From JADJPF01 sp964492845 (GTDB lineage Bacteria > Acidobacteriota > Blastocatellia > Chloracidobacteriales > JADJPF01): a stretch of DNA of 64,000 nt. Each line of letters starts with the position of its first letter. The first letter of the stretch is position 1. The position numbers were made by a program, and so were the translations under genes. The notes under the pieces were generated by a model that did not search any database, was not told where the DNA came from, and saw nothing but the letters and a program-made list of their open reading frames with translations. Below, in pieces: positions 44,286-53,516 of the stretch. The stretch lies in NCBI GenBank assembly GCA_964492845.1, contig CAZBMZ010000015.1, forward strand, positions 1-64,000. Direction: 5' to 3'.

Positions 44286-46946
44286 CTAGCTATTTTTTAA
44301 TACTCTCATAGGGTCAATAAGCGCGGCACGACGAGCAGGAATAAAACAAGCTAGTGAGGCAAAAACAATTAAGAGAAGTGAAACACTTAAAAAGGTTATT
44401 GGGTCTGTTGGTTCAATAGCAAAAAGCAGTGAAGTCATTAATCTTGTTACAGCAATAGCTACAACAATTCCAATGCTTAATCCAACAATAACTAAAGTAA
44501 TTCCTTGTTTTAAGACTAGCCAAAGTATGTCACTTTGAGTTGCACCTAAAGCCATACGAATACCTATTTCTTGGGTGCGTTGACTAGCTATTAAAGCTAC
44601 TACGCCTGTTATACCAGTAATAGTTATTAGGAGTGCTAAAGCAGCAAAAATTCCTAATAATATTGTAGTTAATTTGGATGAAGCCATTGAATCATCCATT
44701 GCCGATTGTACTGGCTCTATTGCAGGTATAGCCATTTCTGGCTCTATTTCATAAAGAGTTTTTTGCAGTTGTTTTGTTAGGCTAGTAGGGTCTGAAGCTG
44801 TACGTACCAATAAATTGCCTGCACCACCAACTTGCAGCAATGGTAAATAAATTTCATCAGTAAAATCTTTATTTAGACCATATTGCTTAACATTTCCAAC
44901 GACTCCAACAATAGTTACCCAATTTTCACCATTATCAAATGATACTCGTTTGCCAATAGGGTCTTCATTTTTCCATCGATGACTAGCCATAGCTTGATTA
45001 ATAATAGCTACTCTAATAGCTTTGTCATTGTCGCCTTCGGTAAATAACCTTCCAGTAACTAACGGTAGTTGAATAGTTTGGAAGTAATCCACACTAACTA
45101 CCCTAGTGTCAACTTGTGGAGTAGCTTCACTTGGTAAAATTGGGCGATTTTCAATTAAAAAATCTTGATTTGCTGGGCCAAAAGTCAAAGCTATTTTGTC
45201 AAAAGGATAAGTATTAGCTAGGGCTGTAGAAATCACTCCTGGTTGCTCTTTAACTTTGTCCAAGATTTTTTGATAAAGTATCCGGTATTGCTCTCCAGTA
45301 GTATATTTTGACCAATTTGGTCTAAGACTAATTGCTAGAACATTTTCTGGATTAAAACCTGGTCTTATTTGTTGGAGTTTTAGCAAACTTCGCATCATTA
45401 AACCAGCACCAATTAGCAAAACAAAACAAAAAGAAACTTGTGCAACTAGCAAAACTTTTCTTAAGTGTTGCCATCTAGCACCTTTGCTAGAATTGCTACC
45501 ACTATCTTTTAATATATTCATCAAGCCTTTTTCTGGTAAAAATGCTGGTAGTAACCCAAATAAAATCCCACTTAACAATGAAATAATTAAGGTAAAAATT
45601 AGCACTGATCCATCTAACTGTATTTCAGCAGCGCGAGTAGTAAATCTAGCAGCAAAATTAACTAAAAGATGTAATCCGGTTGAAGCCAAAAGTAGCCCTA
45701 AAGCCCCAGCAATAACGGTTAAAACAGTGTTTTCAACTATTAATTGTCTAATTAATCTGCCTCGTCCGGCCCCTAAAGCTTTACGTACAGCCATTTCTTT
45801 TTCTCGGCTCATCAGCCTAGCTAAAGCTAAATTAGCGACGTTAGCACAAGCAATTAATAAAACAAAAAATGTTGTAGCAAGTAATATTAGAAATGTTGGC
45901 CTAGCTTTTTCTGTTAGTTCTTTTTGCAATTGGCTTACTGATGCTGTAATACCACTATTTTTTGGGTAAGCATCTGGATATTGGTTTAGTAAATTTGATG
46001 TAATGGTTTTAAACTCGCTATTTGCTTGTTCAACTGAAACACCAGTTTTTAAGCGTCCAAAGACATTTACCATCCGAGCAGAACGATTTGAAATAGTTTG
46101 CTCTGAAGAACGAATTGGACAAGCTGAGGTAGGCATATAAACATCACATTCTACAGGATATTGTGGAATTTGTGGTAACACCCCAACTACAGTATGAGGA
46201 CGATCATTCATTTGGAAAACTCTGCCAACAATATTTTTATCCCCATTATGATTTTTTTTCCAATAGTCATAAGACAAAATTAAAACCGCTTCTGCCCCAT
46301 GTTGCTCATCTGTAGACAAAAAGGCTCTACCCATAAAAGGTTTTACACCTAACAAATTAAAGAAGTTTGCTGATACAACGCTAGTTCTTACTTGTTCTGC
46401 TTGCTCTTTGCCTAATAAAATAAATGTCATTGTGTGGTGTTCTGCTAAATCTACAAGTGTATGATTTGATTGACGATAATCTTCTACGTCTTTAACAGAA
46501 AAACCAATATTATCTATATCTGTTAATGGAGCTTGTTGCTTGAGATAGACTAAATTTTGGCTATTTTCATATGGCAATGGTCTAAGTAAAACACCGTAAA
46601 TAACACTAAAAATAGCACTATTAGCACCAATACCTAAAGCTAAGGTCAATATTACAATTATTGAATAAATAAAATTTTTACTTAAAACTCTGATGGCATA
46701 AGAAAAATCTTGCCAAAGATCTTCTATTAAGCGGATGCCCCTAGTTTCTCTACATTCTTCTTTTATATTAGTCATATTTCCAAAAATCCTTTGTGCTGCT
46801 ATTTCTGCGTCTTTACGGCTCATTCCCTTACGCATATTTTCTTCAATTTGACATTCGATATGAAAACGCAATTCGGCATCTAACTCACGATCCTCTTTTT
46901 CCTTATTAAAAAGGGAGCGCAAGCCAATAATTAGGCTATTGAGCAT
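44286..46946 (-). CDS. ADOP-family duplicated permease with N-terminal prefix domain
   Basis: This 886-residue permease has an N-terminal prefix domain (about 1-75, with DRELDAELRFHIECQIEENMRKGMSRKDAE), then two MacB-core/FtsX units with about eight membrane segments. The start of the first unit is LIEDLWQDFSYAIRVLSKNFIYS, and the ends VVLLIACANVANLALARL and ARRAALIDPMRVL are typical. It is the second ADOP permease in the window and differs from the one at 15147-17612 by this extra domain. A PadR regulator gene lies directly upstream (12-base gap), the classic arrangement. No ATPase subunit is adjacent, and the substrate is not known. Confidence 0.92.
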   Translation of the reverse strand: MLNSLIIGLRSLFNKEKEDRELDAELRFHIECQIEENMRKGMSRKDAEIAAQRIFGNMTNIKEECRETRGIRLIEDLWQDFSYAIRVLSKNFIYSIIVILTLALGIGANSAIFSVIYGVLLRPLPYENSQNLVYLKQQAPLTDIDNIGFSVKDVEDYRQSNHTLVDLAEHHTMTFILLGKEQAEQVRTSVVSANFFNLLGVKPFMGRAFLSTDEQHGAEAVLILSYDYWKKNHNGDKNIVGRVFQMNDRPHTVVGVLPQIPQYPVECDVYMPTSACPIRSSEQTISNRSARMVNVFGRLKTGVSVEQANSEFKTITSNLLNQYPDAYPKNSGITASVSQLQKELTEKARPTFLILLATTFFVLLIACANVANLALARLMSREKEMAVRKALGAGRGRLIRQLIVENTVLTVIAGALGLLLASTGLHLLVNFAARFTTRAAEIQLDGSVLIFTLIISLLSGILFGLLPAFLPEKGLMNILKDSGSNSSKGARWQHLRKVLLVAQVSFCFVLLIGAGLMMRSLLKLQQIRPGFNPENVLAISLRPNWSKYTTGEQYRILYQKILDKVKEQPGVISTALANTYPFDKIALTFGPANQDFLIENRPILPSEATPQVDTRVVSVDYFQTIQLPLVTGRLFTEGDNDKAIRVAIINQAMASHRWKNEDPIGKRVSFDNGENWVTIVGVVGNVKQYGLNKDFTDEIYLPLLQVGGAGNLLVRTASDPTSLTKQLQKTLYEIEPEMAIPAIEPVQSAMDDSMASSKLTTILLGIFAALALLITITGITGVVALIASQRTQEIGIRMALGATQSDILWLVLKQGITLVIVGLSIGIVVAIAVTRLMTSLLFAIEPTDPITFLSVSLLLIVFASLACFIPARRAALIDPMRVLKNS

Positions 46947-46958
46947 ATTGCCTCCAAA

Positions 46959-47291
46959 TTAATTTGTTTGAAGTATTAAGGCCATAGCAGCTACTAATTG
47001 TTCCCAATTTTCTGTTTCTGTGGCTAATTGATCTCTACCAAGATTAGTTAATTGATAGTATTTTGCCTGACGGTTATTTTCTGAATTTCCCCATTCGGAA
47101 CTAATCCAACCTTGTTTTTCTAAACGGTGTAAAGCTGGGTAGAGTGACCCTTGATTAACACTTAACACGCCTTGAGAGATTTGTTCTATTCTTTGTGATA
47201 TACCCCAACCGTGCATAGGCTCTAAGGCTAAGGTCTTTAATATCAATAGATCCAATGTGCCTTGTAATAATTCTCGTTTCTGTTTTGTCAT
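46959..47291 (-). CDS. PadR-family transcriptional regulator
   Basis: This 110-residue winged-helix protein has the PadR pattern: LLQGTLDLLILKTLALEPMHGWGI at the start, then VNQGSLYPALHRLEKQGWISSEW as recognition helix and wing, and a short helical C-terminus (dimerisation helix of the small PadR-s2 class). I chose the ATG at 47291, which is preceded by an AGGAGAGAG ribosome site; a longer frame to 47351 would add 20 residues covering that site. It should repress the permease gene 12 bases downstream, with which it forms an operon, in response to an unknown ligand. Confidence 0.92.
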   Translation of the reverse strand: MTKQKRELLQGTLDLLILKTLALEPMHGWGISQRIEQISQGVLSVNQGSLYPALHRLEKQGWISSEWGNSENNRQAKYYQLTNLGRDQLATETENWEQLVAAMALILQTN

Positions 47292-47437
47292 TGATCTCTC
47301 TCCTAGATTGTCTACAAGAGCAATGTTAAATCTGCTCCTGTAGAATGTCAAGAGGAAGGATAAAAATTTTTATAAAATAAATTTTAGGAAGGAAGATATA
47401 TTTTAAAGAAGGTTTTATTTACAAAATTTTAGGTAAA

Positions 47438-47644
47438 TTATTTTTTAGCTATTTTTTTAACAGGCTTTGAATGTAATTTTCTGATAAATCTACGCCAAGT
47501 TATCCAAACACTAAGCAAAATCAGTCCTGGGACGGCAATTCTTAGAACTAAAAAAAGCGATTGCTTAGGAATTTTCATTATTAGCAAAATTACTGCGATA
47601 AATAAAACTGTTCTAATTATTCTGTTATATAAATTTGGTTTCAT
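47438..47644 (-). CDS. Small membrane protein, 68 aa
   Basis: I do not recognise this protein. It has 68 residues with two hydrophobic segments (about 11-22 and 28-48) and a very basic C-terminus (RRFIRKLHSKPVKKIAKK), which should face the cytoplasm. It starts 12 bases after the Gfo/Idh/MocA gene on the same strand, so co-transcription is likely. Coding evidence is limited to composition and close packing. Confidence 0.55.
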   Translation of the reverse strand: MKPNLYNRIIRTVLFIAVILLIMKIPKQSLFLVLRIAVPGLILLSVWITWRRFIRKLHSKPVKKIAKK

Positions 47645-47656
47645 AAATATTTTGAT

Positions 47657-48625
47657 TTAATAAAATTGTTTAATTTCAATTGGTTGTTGCTTTTGACAAG
47701 AACGTTGTGCTGCGTCTGCTAGTTGTGCAATTTGGCAGATATGATTGTGGTCAACATAGCTTTTTGTCCCAAGTTGAATTTGTTTAATAAAATTATCAAT
47801 ATCTTGACTAAACAACCCTTCACCTTTAATTATTGGTAAATCTTCTTTTTTATCAATAAGTTGTAGGCTCACTTGTTGATGATTTTCAGCTAAAAGCTGT
47901 CCTTTTGTACCAATTACAACTAGTTGATTTGCTATAGGAATAACATTTAAGCCTTGTCCATCAATAAGTTGAGCAATAACACCATTTTCAAAACCTACTT
48001 GAACGGTAGTCAACCGACTAGCAAATTGTCCTGATTCTAATCCAAGTAATTTTTCTTGAGCATTTACCCATTTAGCTTTCCCAGCAATAACAATTAGTCG
48101 GCTAATTATGGCAGCGTGTAAGAATAATGAAAACCCTGATGAAGTGTTAAAAGTCCAGTCTGTACTGCTTGATTGACGATTGCTTAAATTTGTCCAAAAA
48201 ATGCTTAAAATATTTCCTATTTCAGGCAAAGCTTTTTGCAGACTGTTAAACCAAGGCGAAAGCAGTTCAATATGTTCAACATGTAAAATAGCTTTTTTTT
48301 CTGCTGCTAAGTTTATTAGTTCTAAAGTTTCATCTAAAGATAAGGCTAAGGGATAGTCTACGCTAGTGTGTTTCCCTAAGCTTAAAGCAAAGCGGCACAT
48401 TTCTGCATGATATTTATTAAGAGAACAAACCATTATAGCATCAGTTTGAGCAACTAAGTCTTGCCAATCTGTTGTTGCAAAAGCATTTATAGGTGTGGCG
48501 AGTTCTTTTGCTCGTTCTAAATTACTGCTAGCAACACCTGTTATTACTGCATCTTTTCTTAGGTTTATTTCTCGAATACGTGCGCGAGCAACTCGACCTG
48601 TACCAAGTAGAGCAATTTTAATCAT
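47657..48625 (-). CDS. Gfo/Idh/MocA-family oxidoreductase
   Basis: This 322-residue protein has an N-terminal NAD(P)-binding Rossmann domain (ALLGTGRVARARI near 5-17, VASSNLERAKELA near 35) and the family's second-strand region SLNKYHAEMCRFALSLGKHTSVDYPLALS near 88-116. In most members the last segment reads K.vl.EKPla, with a catalytic lysine; here DYP replaces EKP, so that lysine is missing. This DYP variant recalls biliverdin-reductase-like members, but the substrate remains open. The C-terminal domain is the usual alpha/beta dehydrogenase cap. It is divergent from the Ser/Thr kinase gene, with 98 bases between them. Confidence 0.82.
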   Translation of the reverse strand: MIKIALLGTGRVARARIREINLRKDAVITGVASSNLERAKELATPINAFATTDWQDLVAQTDAIMVCSLNKYHAEMCRFALSLGKHTSVDYPLALSLDETLELINLAAEKKAILHVEHIELLSPWFNSLQKALPEIGNILSIFWTNLSNRQSSSTDWTFNTSSGFSLFLHAAIISRLIVIAGKAKWVNAQEKLLGLESGQFASRLTTVQVGFENGVIAQLIDGQGLNVIPIANQLVVIGTKGQLLAENHQQVSLQLIDKKEDLPIIKGEGLFSQDIDNFIKQIQLGTKSYVDHNHICQIAQLADAAQRSCQKQQPIEIKQFY

Positions 48626-48702
48626 AAAAAGTTTTTATTTTCTCCTAAATTTCATCTTAAATGTCTTGGCAAAGAAATATATTTCTATAAAATGGAAAGC
48701 AA

Positions 48703-48722
48703 AATCAATCAATTAATCAATC
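48703..48722. repeat. AATC tetranucleotide tract at a gene start
   Basis: The AATC unit is repeated about five times (one unit reads AATT) and ends directly at the ATG of the kinase-TPR gene (48724). No Shine-Dalgarno sequence is present, so the tract occupies the ribosome-binding region. Confidence 0.65.
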
Positions 48723-48723
48723 A

Positions 48724-51033
48724 ATGCTGACACTAGGAACGCAAATAAGTCAATATAAAATCATCTCTCGGCTTGGCTGTGGAGGGATGGGAGAGGTATT
48801 TTTAGCTAAGGATCTTCGTTTAGGTCGTGAGGTTGCTATTAAAGTTCTTTATGATCGTTTGGCTAAAGATACAGATTTAGTAGCACGTTTTGAGCGTGAA
48901 GCCCGTTCTCTTGCAGCACTCTCACATCCCAATATAATCACAATACATGATTTTAGTAGTGAAAACGGAATTACATTTGCTGTAATGGAATACCTAGAAG
49001 GAGAAACCTTAAGAACTTGGATACTGCGTAGACCCTTAGACTTAGCAAAAGCATTAGAAATTGCAATTGCCGTAGCAGAAGGACTAGCAGCAGCACATTC
49101 CAAAGCCGTTATTCATCGGGACTTAAAGCCTGAAAATATTTTTATTACTCATCATGGTCTAATTAAAATCCTAGATTTTGGTTTAGCTCGTGTTGAAATT
49201 TCAACAATGGCTGAATCTAATTCTTTTCCTACAGTTGCAGAAGTAGCAACGGATCCTGGCGTTGTAATGGGAACATTTCCTTATATGTCACCAGAACAAA
49301 TAAAGGGAAATTTTGTTGATAATAGAACAGATATATTTTCTTTTGGGTGTGTATTTTATGAAATGTTGACTGGAACAAACCCTTTTTATCGAGCAACTGC
49401 AATAGAAACTAGTGCAGCAATACTAAAAGATAAACCGTCCAAAATATCACGTAATCTAAAACAAATATCTCAAGAAATAGAGTGGATAATAATGCGCTGT
49501 TTGGAAAAAGACCGAGATGCTCGTTTTCCTTCCACCCGTGACTTAGTTGCTACCTTAAAGGCTGTTGCTGCTCATTCGTCAGATAGTAAACTTAACGAAC
49601 TAAAAAAACCTATTCAAAAAAAATCTTCTACTCGTCGGCTACGTAAAGTTATTAGCTCAATAGCAGTTCTGCCATTTACCAACGCAAGCAAAGATACAGA
49701 AGCAGAATATTTAAGCGATGGCATTACGGAAAATATAATAAATATTCTCTCTCAACTACCTAAATTAAAAGTAATGGCAAGAAGTACAGTATTTCGCTAT
49801 AAGGAAAAAGATATAGACCCTCAAGAAGTAGGACAATTGCTTAAAGTTCAAGCAATACTGACAGGCTGGGTAACTCATCATGGAGAATTGCTAAAAATAC
49901 AAACTGAGTTAGTAGATGTGTTTGATGGCTCTCAAATTTGGGGAGAGCAATATAACCGTAAGTTTGCAGATATTCTTACTATTCAAGAAGAAATTGCTCA
50001 TCAAATATCTGATAAGTTGCAAATGAAACTTTCTGGTGAAGATAAAAAACGTTTAGTTAAGCGGCATACGGAAAACACTAAAGCCTATGAGTTTTACTTA
50101 AAAGGCCGTTATTGCTGGAATAAACGAACTCGTGTTAGCTTAAAAAAAGCTATTGAATTTTTCCAAAAAGCTATTGATCTAGATCCTCTTTATGCTTCAG
50201 CTTATGCAGGACTAGCTGATTGCTACATAATTATAGGAATTTATGGCAGCGAAGAAGACCCGCATGAAGCTTTTAATAAAGCTGAAATAGCTGCAACTAA
50301 AGCATTACAAATTGAAGAAGTAGCAGAAGCACATACAGCCCTGGGAAGCGTTCGTATTTATCAGCATTGGGATTGGATTGGAGCAGAAAGGGAGTTTCAA
50401 CGCGCCTTAGAACTTAATCCAGATTATCCAACGGCTCATCAATGGTATGGCAATCATTTAATGAGAATGGGAAGATTTGATGAAGGTATAGAGCAGCTTA
50501 AACGCGCTCAACAACTAGATCCACTCTCGCTAATTATCAATCAATCCATTGGTTGGGGCTATTATCTCTCTCGTCAGTATGACAAGGCAGTAAAACAGTA
50601 CCTTAAAGTTATTGATATGGATGAGAGTTTTTATTTTACTCATGTAGAGCTAGGTTTAGTTTATTTACAACAAAAAAGATATAAAGAGGCAATTGATGAA
50701 ATAAATAAATCTTTAGCCTTAGTTGGGGAAAAACCTCCAATTATATACTCTATGTTAGGTTATGCTTATGCTGTCGCAAATCAAATAACAGAAGCTAAAA
50801 CTGTCCTAAATCATTTGCTAGAAGACTCTAAAAAAATCCATATCTCCCCTGTACTTTTTGCAATTCTTTATTCAGGTCTTGGAAATATTGAGCAAGGTTT
50901 TTATTGGTTAGAAAAAGCTTGCGAAATCCGAGATGAATATTTAATTAGAATGAGAGTTGACCCAATTATTGACACTTTAAGAGCCTATCCCCGATTTAGT
51001 GAGCTAATGAAACAGGTTGGACTACCTGATTAA
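48724..51033 (+). CDS. Ser/Thr kinase with TolB-like and TPR regions
   Basis: This 769-residue protein has an N-terminal Hanks-type kinase domain (about 10-275; glycine loop GCGGMGEV at 18-25, Lys40, catalytic Asp133 in HRDLKPEN, DFG Asp151). A linker is followed by a TolB-like N-terminal domain (about 312-440, starting SIAVLPFTNASKDTEAEYLSDG), then TPR repeats to the end (for example IDLDPLYASAYAGLADCY). There is no transmembrane helix between them, unlike many relatives. This layout is frequent in Acidobacteria. It probably phosphorylates unknown partners held by the TPRs. The start lacks a Shine-Dalgarno sequence and is preceded by the AATC tract. Confidence 0.92.
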   Translation: MLTLGTQISQYKIISRLGCGGMGEVFLAKDLRLGREVAIKVLYDRLAKDTDLVARFEREARSLAALSHPNIITIHDFSSENGITFAVMEYLEGETLRTWILRRPLDLAKALEIAIAVAEGLAAAHSKAVIHRDLKPENIFITHHGLIKILDFGLARVEISTMAESNSFPTVAEVATDPGVVMGTFPYMSPEQIKGNFVDNRTDIFSFGCVFYEMLTGTNPFYRATAIETSAAILKDKPSKISRNLKQISQEIEWIIMRCLEKDRDARFPSTRDLVATLKAVAAHSSDSKLNELKKPIQKKSSTRRLRKVISSIAVLPFTNASKDTEAEYLSDGITENIINILSQLPKLKVMARSTVFRYKEKDIDPQEVGQLLKVQAILTGWVTHHGELLKIQTELVDVFDGSQIWGEQYNRKFADILTIQEEIAHQISDKLQMKLSGEDKKRLVKRHTENTKAYEFYLKGRYCWNKRTRVSLKKAIEFFQKAIDLDPLYASAYAGLADCYIIIGIYGSEEDPHEAFNKAEIAATKALQIEEVAEAHTALGSVRIYQHWDWIGAEREFQRALELNPDYPTAHQWYGNHLMRMGRFDEGIEQLKRAQQLDPLSLIINQSIGWGYYLSRQYDKAVKQYLKVIDMDESFYFTHVELGLVYLQQKRYKEAIDEINKSLALVGEKPPIIYSMLGYAYAVANQITEAKTVLNHLLEDSKKIHISPVLFAILYSGLGNIEQGFYWLEKACEIRDEYLIRMRVDPIIDTLRAYPRFSELMKQVGLPD

Positions 51034-51048
51034 ATACCCATCTGTAAT

Positions 51049-51495
51049 CTACTTAAGTCTAATTAAAGAACTATCTGTCTTTTGAAAAACAAATAAATGA
51101 CTAACTAAAAAATTAAATATTGAGCAACTAGCTATAGCTAACAAATTTGCAAGGATAATTGGCAAATGTAAATTGCTAACAAATACTTTCATTAACAATA
51201 AATTGCCAATAAGAGAAATTAGTCCTGTGCTAGTGTTAAATTTTGCTAGGCGTATAAGTTGCAAAGAAAATTTATTTGAAGCTCTTTCGCGCCAAGTCCA
51301 ATGCTCATGCCAAAAGAAATTATGAATTATAGTTATCTCTACTGCTATAAGTGTAGCTACAAGGTAACCTACACCTATAGCAACAAGTAACTTTAACAAA
51401 CTTAGTTGTAAAACAACGCCTAAAAGCCCTACTAAATTAAACTTACCCCAAGAAATTATCCAACTAGTTTTATTATCTGTAGTTAGCGTGAGCAT
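51049..51495 (-). CDS. GtrA-family membrane protein
   Basis: This 148-residue protein has about four membrane helices and the GtrA signature FNLVGLLGVVLQLSLLKLL at the start, and a conserved FWHEHWTWRER segment (about 61-71) between helices 2 and 3, typical of the family. GtrA proteins are linked to flipping or transfer of lipid-linked sugars in cell-surface polysaccharide synthesis. Its ATG overlaps the stop of the CDP-alcohol phosphatidyltransferase gene (TAATG), so the two are translationally coupled and probably act in the same lipid pathway. Confidence 0.85.
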   Translation of the reverse strand: MLTLTTDNKTSWIISWGKFNLVGLLGVVLQLSLLKLLVAIGVGYLVATLIAVEITIIHNFFWHEHWTWRERASNKFSLQLIRLAKFNTSTGLISLIGNLLLMKVFVSNLHLPIILANLLAIASCSIFNFLVSHLFVFQKTDSSLIRLK

Positions 51496-52205
51496 TAGAC
51501 GCGCTCCTTTTCATAAAGAGTTTTTGTATTTTTAATTGTTGAAACTACTAGCATTATTGACATGCCAACAATACCAACTGTACCGCCAACATCATAAAGC
51601 AAGAACTTATGTCCAAATATGTTGCTAAAGGGGTGAGTAAATAAGAATAAGTTACCAATAGCTAATAAAATGCGTAGTTCTGTAGGGCTAAATTTCCAGA
51701 AAGAAATAGAAAAAACATTTAGCGAATAGGCTGCTAAATATGAATTTATTGAGAGCATAAAATAAACAATTAACACCCCTAAAGCTACACGCTCAGACAT
51801 AAAACCCGACGTTATCAGACCGACGACTAAAAATAATGTTCCAAAAGTATCAATCATATGATCAACATAAAAACCATATTTTGGGCGTTGTTTATTGCGA
51901 TAACGTGCAAGAGTTCCATCTAGGCTGTCTCCAAACCAATTTAGAGCAAGGCAAAAATTAACTAGATGTAAAAATAAAATATTTTCTCGACTAAAATAAT
52001 AACTTACACCACCAAAAAGCATTGCTAGCAACCCTAGTATTGATAGGTGATCGGGCGTTACCCAAGTAGGAAGTCTTTTAACCAACCATTGCAAAGCAAC
52101 TTGTTCAAATGGAGCAAGAAGACTTGTTTGTTCTCGTTTAGTATCTGTAGTTTTTGTTGATTTTGTAGTCTCTAAAGTAGGTGAAATTGTAAGTTGTGAA
52201 TCCAT
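51495..52205 (-). CDS. CDP-alcohol phosphatidyltransferase family protein
   Basis: This 236-residue multi-pass enzyme carries the full CDP-alcohol phosphotransferase motif: Asp93, Asp96-Gly97, Ala100-Arg101, Gly111, Asp115 and Asp119 in DSLDGTLARY...GFYVDHMID. The order and spacing match the metal-binding Asp cluster. The first 35 residues are polar. I chose the ATG at 52205 because AGGAGA precedes it closely; a longer frame from 52256 would cover the ribosome site. The alcohol (inositol phosphate, glycerol phosphate, serine or other) is not evident. It is coupled to a GtrA gene, so it may make a lipid for a surface glycan. Confidence 0.88.
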   Translation of the reverse strand: MDSQLTISPTLETTKSTKTTDTKREQTSLLAPFEQVALQWLVKRLPTWVTPDHLSILGLLAMLFGGVSYYFSRENILFLHLVNFCLALNWFGDSLDGTLARYRNKQRPKYGFYVDHMIDTFGTLFLVVGLITSGFMSERVALGVLIVYFMLSINSYLAAYSLNVFSISFWKFSPTELRILLAIGNLFLFTHPFSNIFGHKFLLYDVGGTVGIVGMSIMLVVSTIKNTKTLYEKERV

Positions 52206-52395
52206 AAAATCTCCTGAGCAAATAAAATTAGCTTGTTTTATAAATTTATGTCTCAAGAACGTAAGAGAAAAAAATTACTTGCAAAAATCTTAGGAGGAAA
52301 TAACCGATAAAATATCTTTTGTCTTTTGCTTACAAACAAAAATATAATAGGAAAAAGTTTGATAAATCCAATAAGAAATAAGGCTACTTTTGATT

Positions 52396-52956
52396 ATGGA
52401 AACAGACCCAAAAAAAATAAACTTTCAACAATCTTCTATAGGGCTTTTAATGGATGTTGCTACACCGGGATCATTAAAGCTATTTCTTTCTCTTGCGATT
52501 TGGGCGACAATGACTTTTCTACTAGCTATTTGTAATCTTGGCATTCTTTATAATCCGGGGCAATTTGATTTTCTTCTTATTGTTTTTGTAACTCCGCTTT
52601 CTCTTTTTGTAATTTGGTTTGGTTTAGGAACAATAGTCCAACGCATTTCTACTCTTTTCTCAAAAAAATGCTACTTTCGTGCAGGAAGGAGAGGAATTTC
52701 TTTTAATATGATTGATAATAGGTTCAAGCCTATAATGCTTTTTCAACCTAAAATGCGGCAGGTTGATTTAACATGGCAAGACATACAAGAATGGTATCCT
52801 TACAGCCTAGTAATTGCTTACATAATACCTGTATCTACTTATATTTTTATTCGTACTAAACAAAATGAGAAGATTTTAATTCCTACATCTGGCTTTACAG
52901 AGAGTCAAAAACAAATTGTCGATAATATTATGCAAGCTCAGTCAACTGGCTTATAA
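52396..52956 (+). CDS. Two-helix membrane protein of unknown family
   Basis: I do not recognise this 186-residue protein. It has a polar N-terminus of about 25 residues, two membrane helices (about 27-47 and 57-80), then a soluble part with RGISFNMIDNRFKPIMLFQPKMRQVDLTWQDIQEW and an IIPVSTYIFIRTKQNEKILIP strand pattern. That part looks like a small beta-rich (PH-like) domain, a weak impression. I chose the ATG at 52396; a TTG two codons upstream is in frame but less likely. It sits alone between the CDP-alcohol gene (divergent) and two minus-strand membrane protein genes. Confidence 0.6.
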   Translation: METDPKKINFQQSSIGLLMDVATPGSLKLFLSLAIWATMTFLLAICNLGILYNPGQFDFLLIVFVTPLSLFVIWFGLGTIVQRISTLFSKKCYFRAGRRGISFNMIDNRFKPIMLFQPKMRQVDLTWQDIQEWYPYSLVIAYIIPVSTYIFIRTKQNEKILIPTSGFTESQKQIVDNIMQAQSTGL

Positions 52957-52971
52957 AACGAAAAATATTAT

Positions 52972-53511
52972 TTATTCAACAATACTTGTAATTTCTTTTA
53001 ATACTTCATTTATACTTTTTGTTATATCATCTTTCATACTTTTTATACTTCTTATTATTTCTATTCTTGAAGGCATTGATTCTAAGTAAAAAATTCCAAG
53101 TAGACAAAAACCCATTATCAACAGGAAAATCATTTCTAAAGGTGTTGGGGTTCGGCTAAGATAGCAAATAGCCCACATTTCAAAATCTTCTGTGTAGTAC
53201 TGATCAATATCTTGGGCAATTTGTCCATTTGCCCAAACTAAAAACACACTAAGAAATGTTGCAAAAACAAAGATCCGACAAATGGAGCTTAAGAATTTTA
53301 CTTCCTGATTTTGCCAAGCAAAATTTCTTAGCACATTTGGAAGTCTAAGATTATTTATAGATTGCTCAATAATTAAATTATGGTTATCAGATGTAGCTAA
53401 ACTTGATAAACTACATCTTTTACAATAATTATTAACAGGGTTAAAGTAGTCTTTTTGGTGACAAATTTCACATCTTTCTGCAAATTTTTCTTTTTTTATT
53501 GTTATAGACAT
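52972..53511 (-). CDS. Zinc-motif membrane protein A (tandem paralogue)
   Basis: This 179-residue protein begins with KKEKFAERCEICHQKDYFNPVNNYCKRC, a four-cysteine zinc-ribbon-like motif (CxxC-x14-CxxC). A polar helix with LRNFAWQNQEVKFL follows, then two membrane segments (about 76-94 and 125-142) and a charged C-terminal helix (SIKSMKDDITKSINEVLKEI). The gene directly upstream encodes a related protein (see next entry): N-terminal 33 residues and the LRNFAWQN helix are closely similar, while the C-terminal parts are not. The function is unknown. It is 5 bases after the upstream gene, so one operon is likely. Confidence 0.7.
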   Translation of the reverse strand: MSITIKKEKFAERCEICHQKDYFNPVNNYCKRCSLSSLATSDNHNLIIEQSINNLRLPNVLRNFAWQNQEVKFLSSICRIFVFATFLSVFLVWANGQIAQDIDQYYTEDFEMWAICYLSRTPTPLEMIFLLIMGFCLLGIFYLESMPSRIEIIRSIKSMKDDITKSINEVLKEITSIVE

Positions 53512-53516
53512 AAAAT

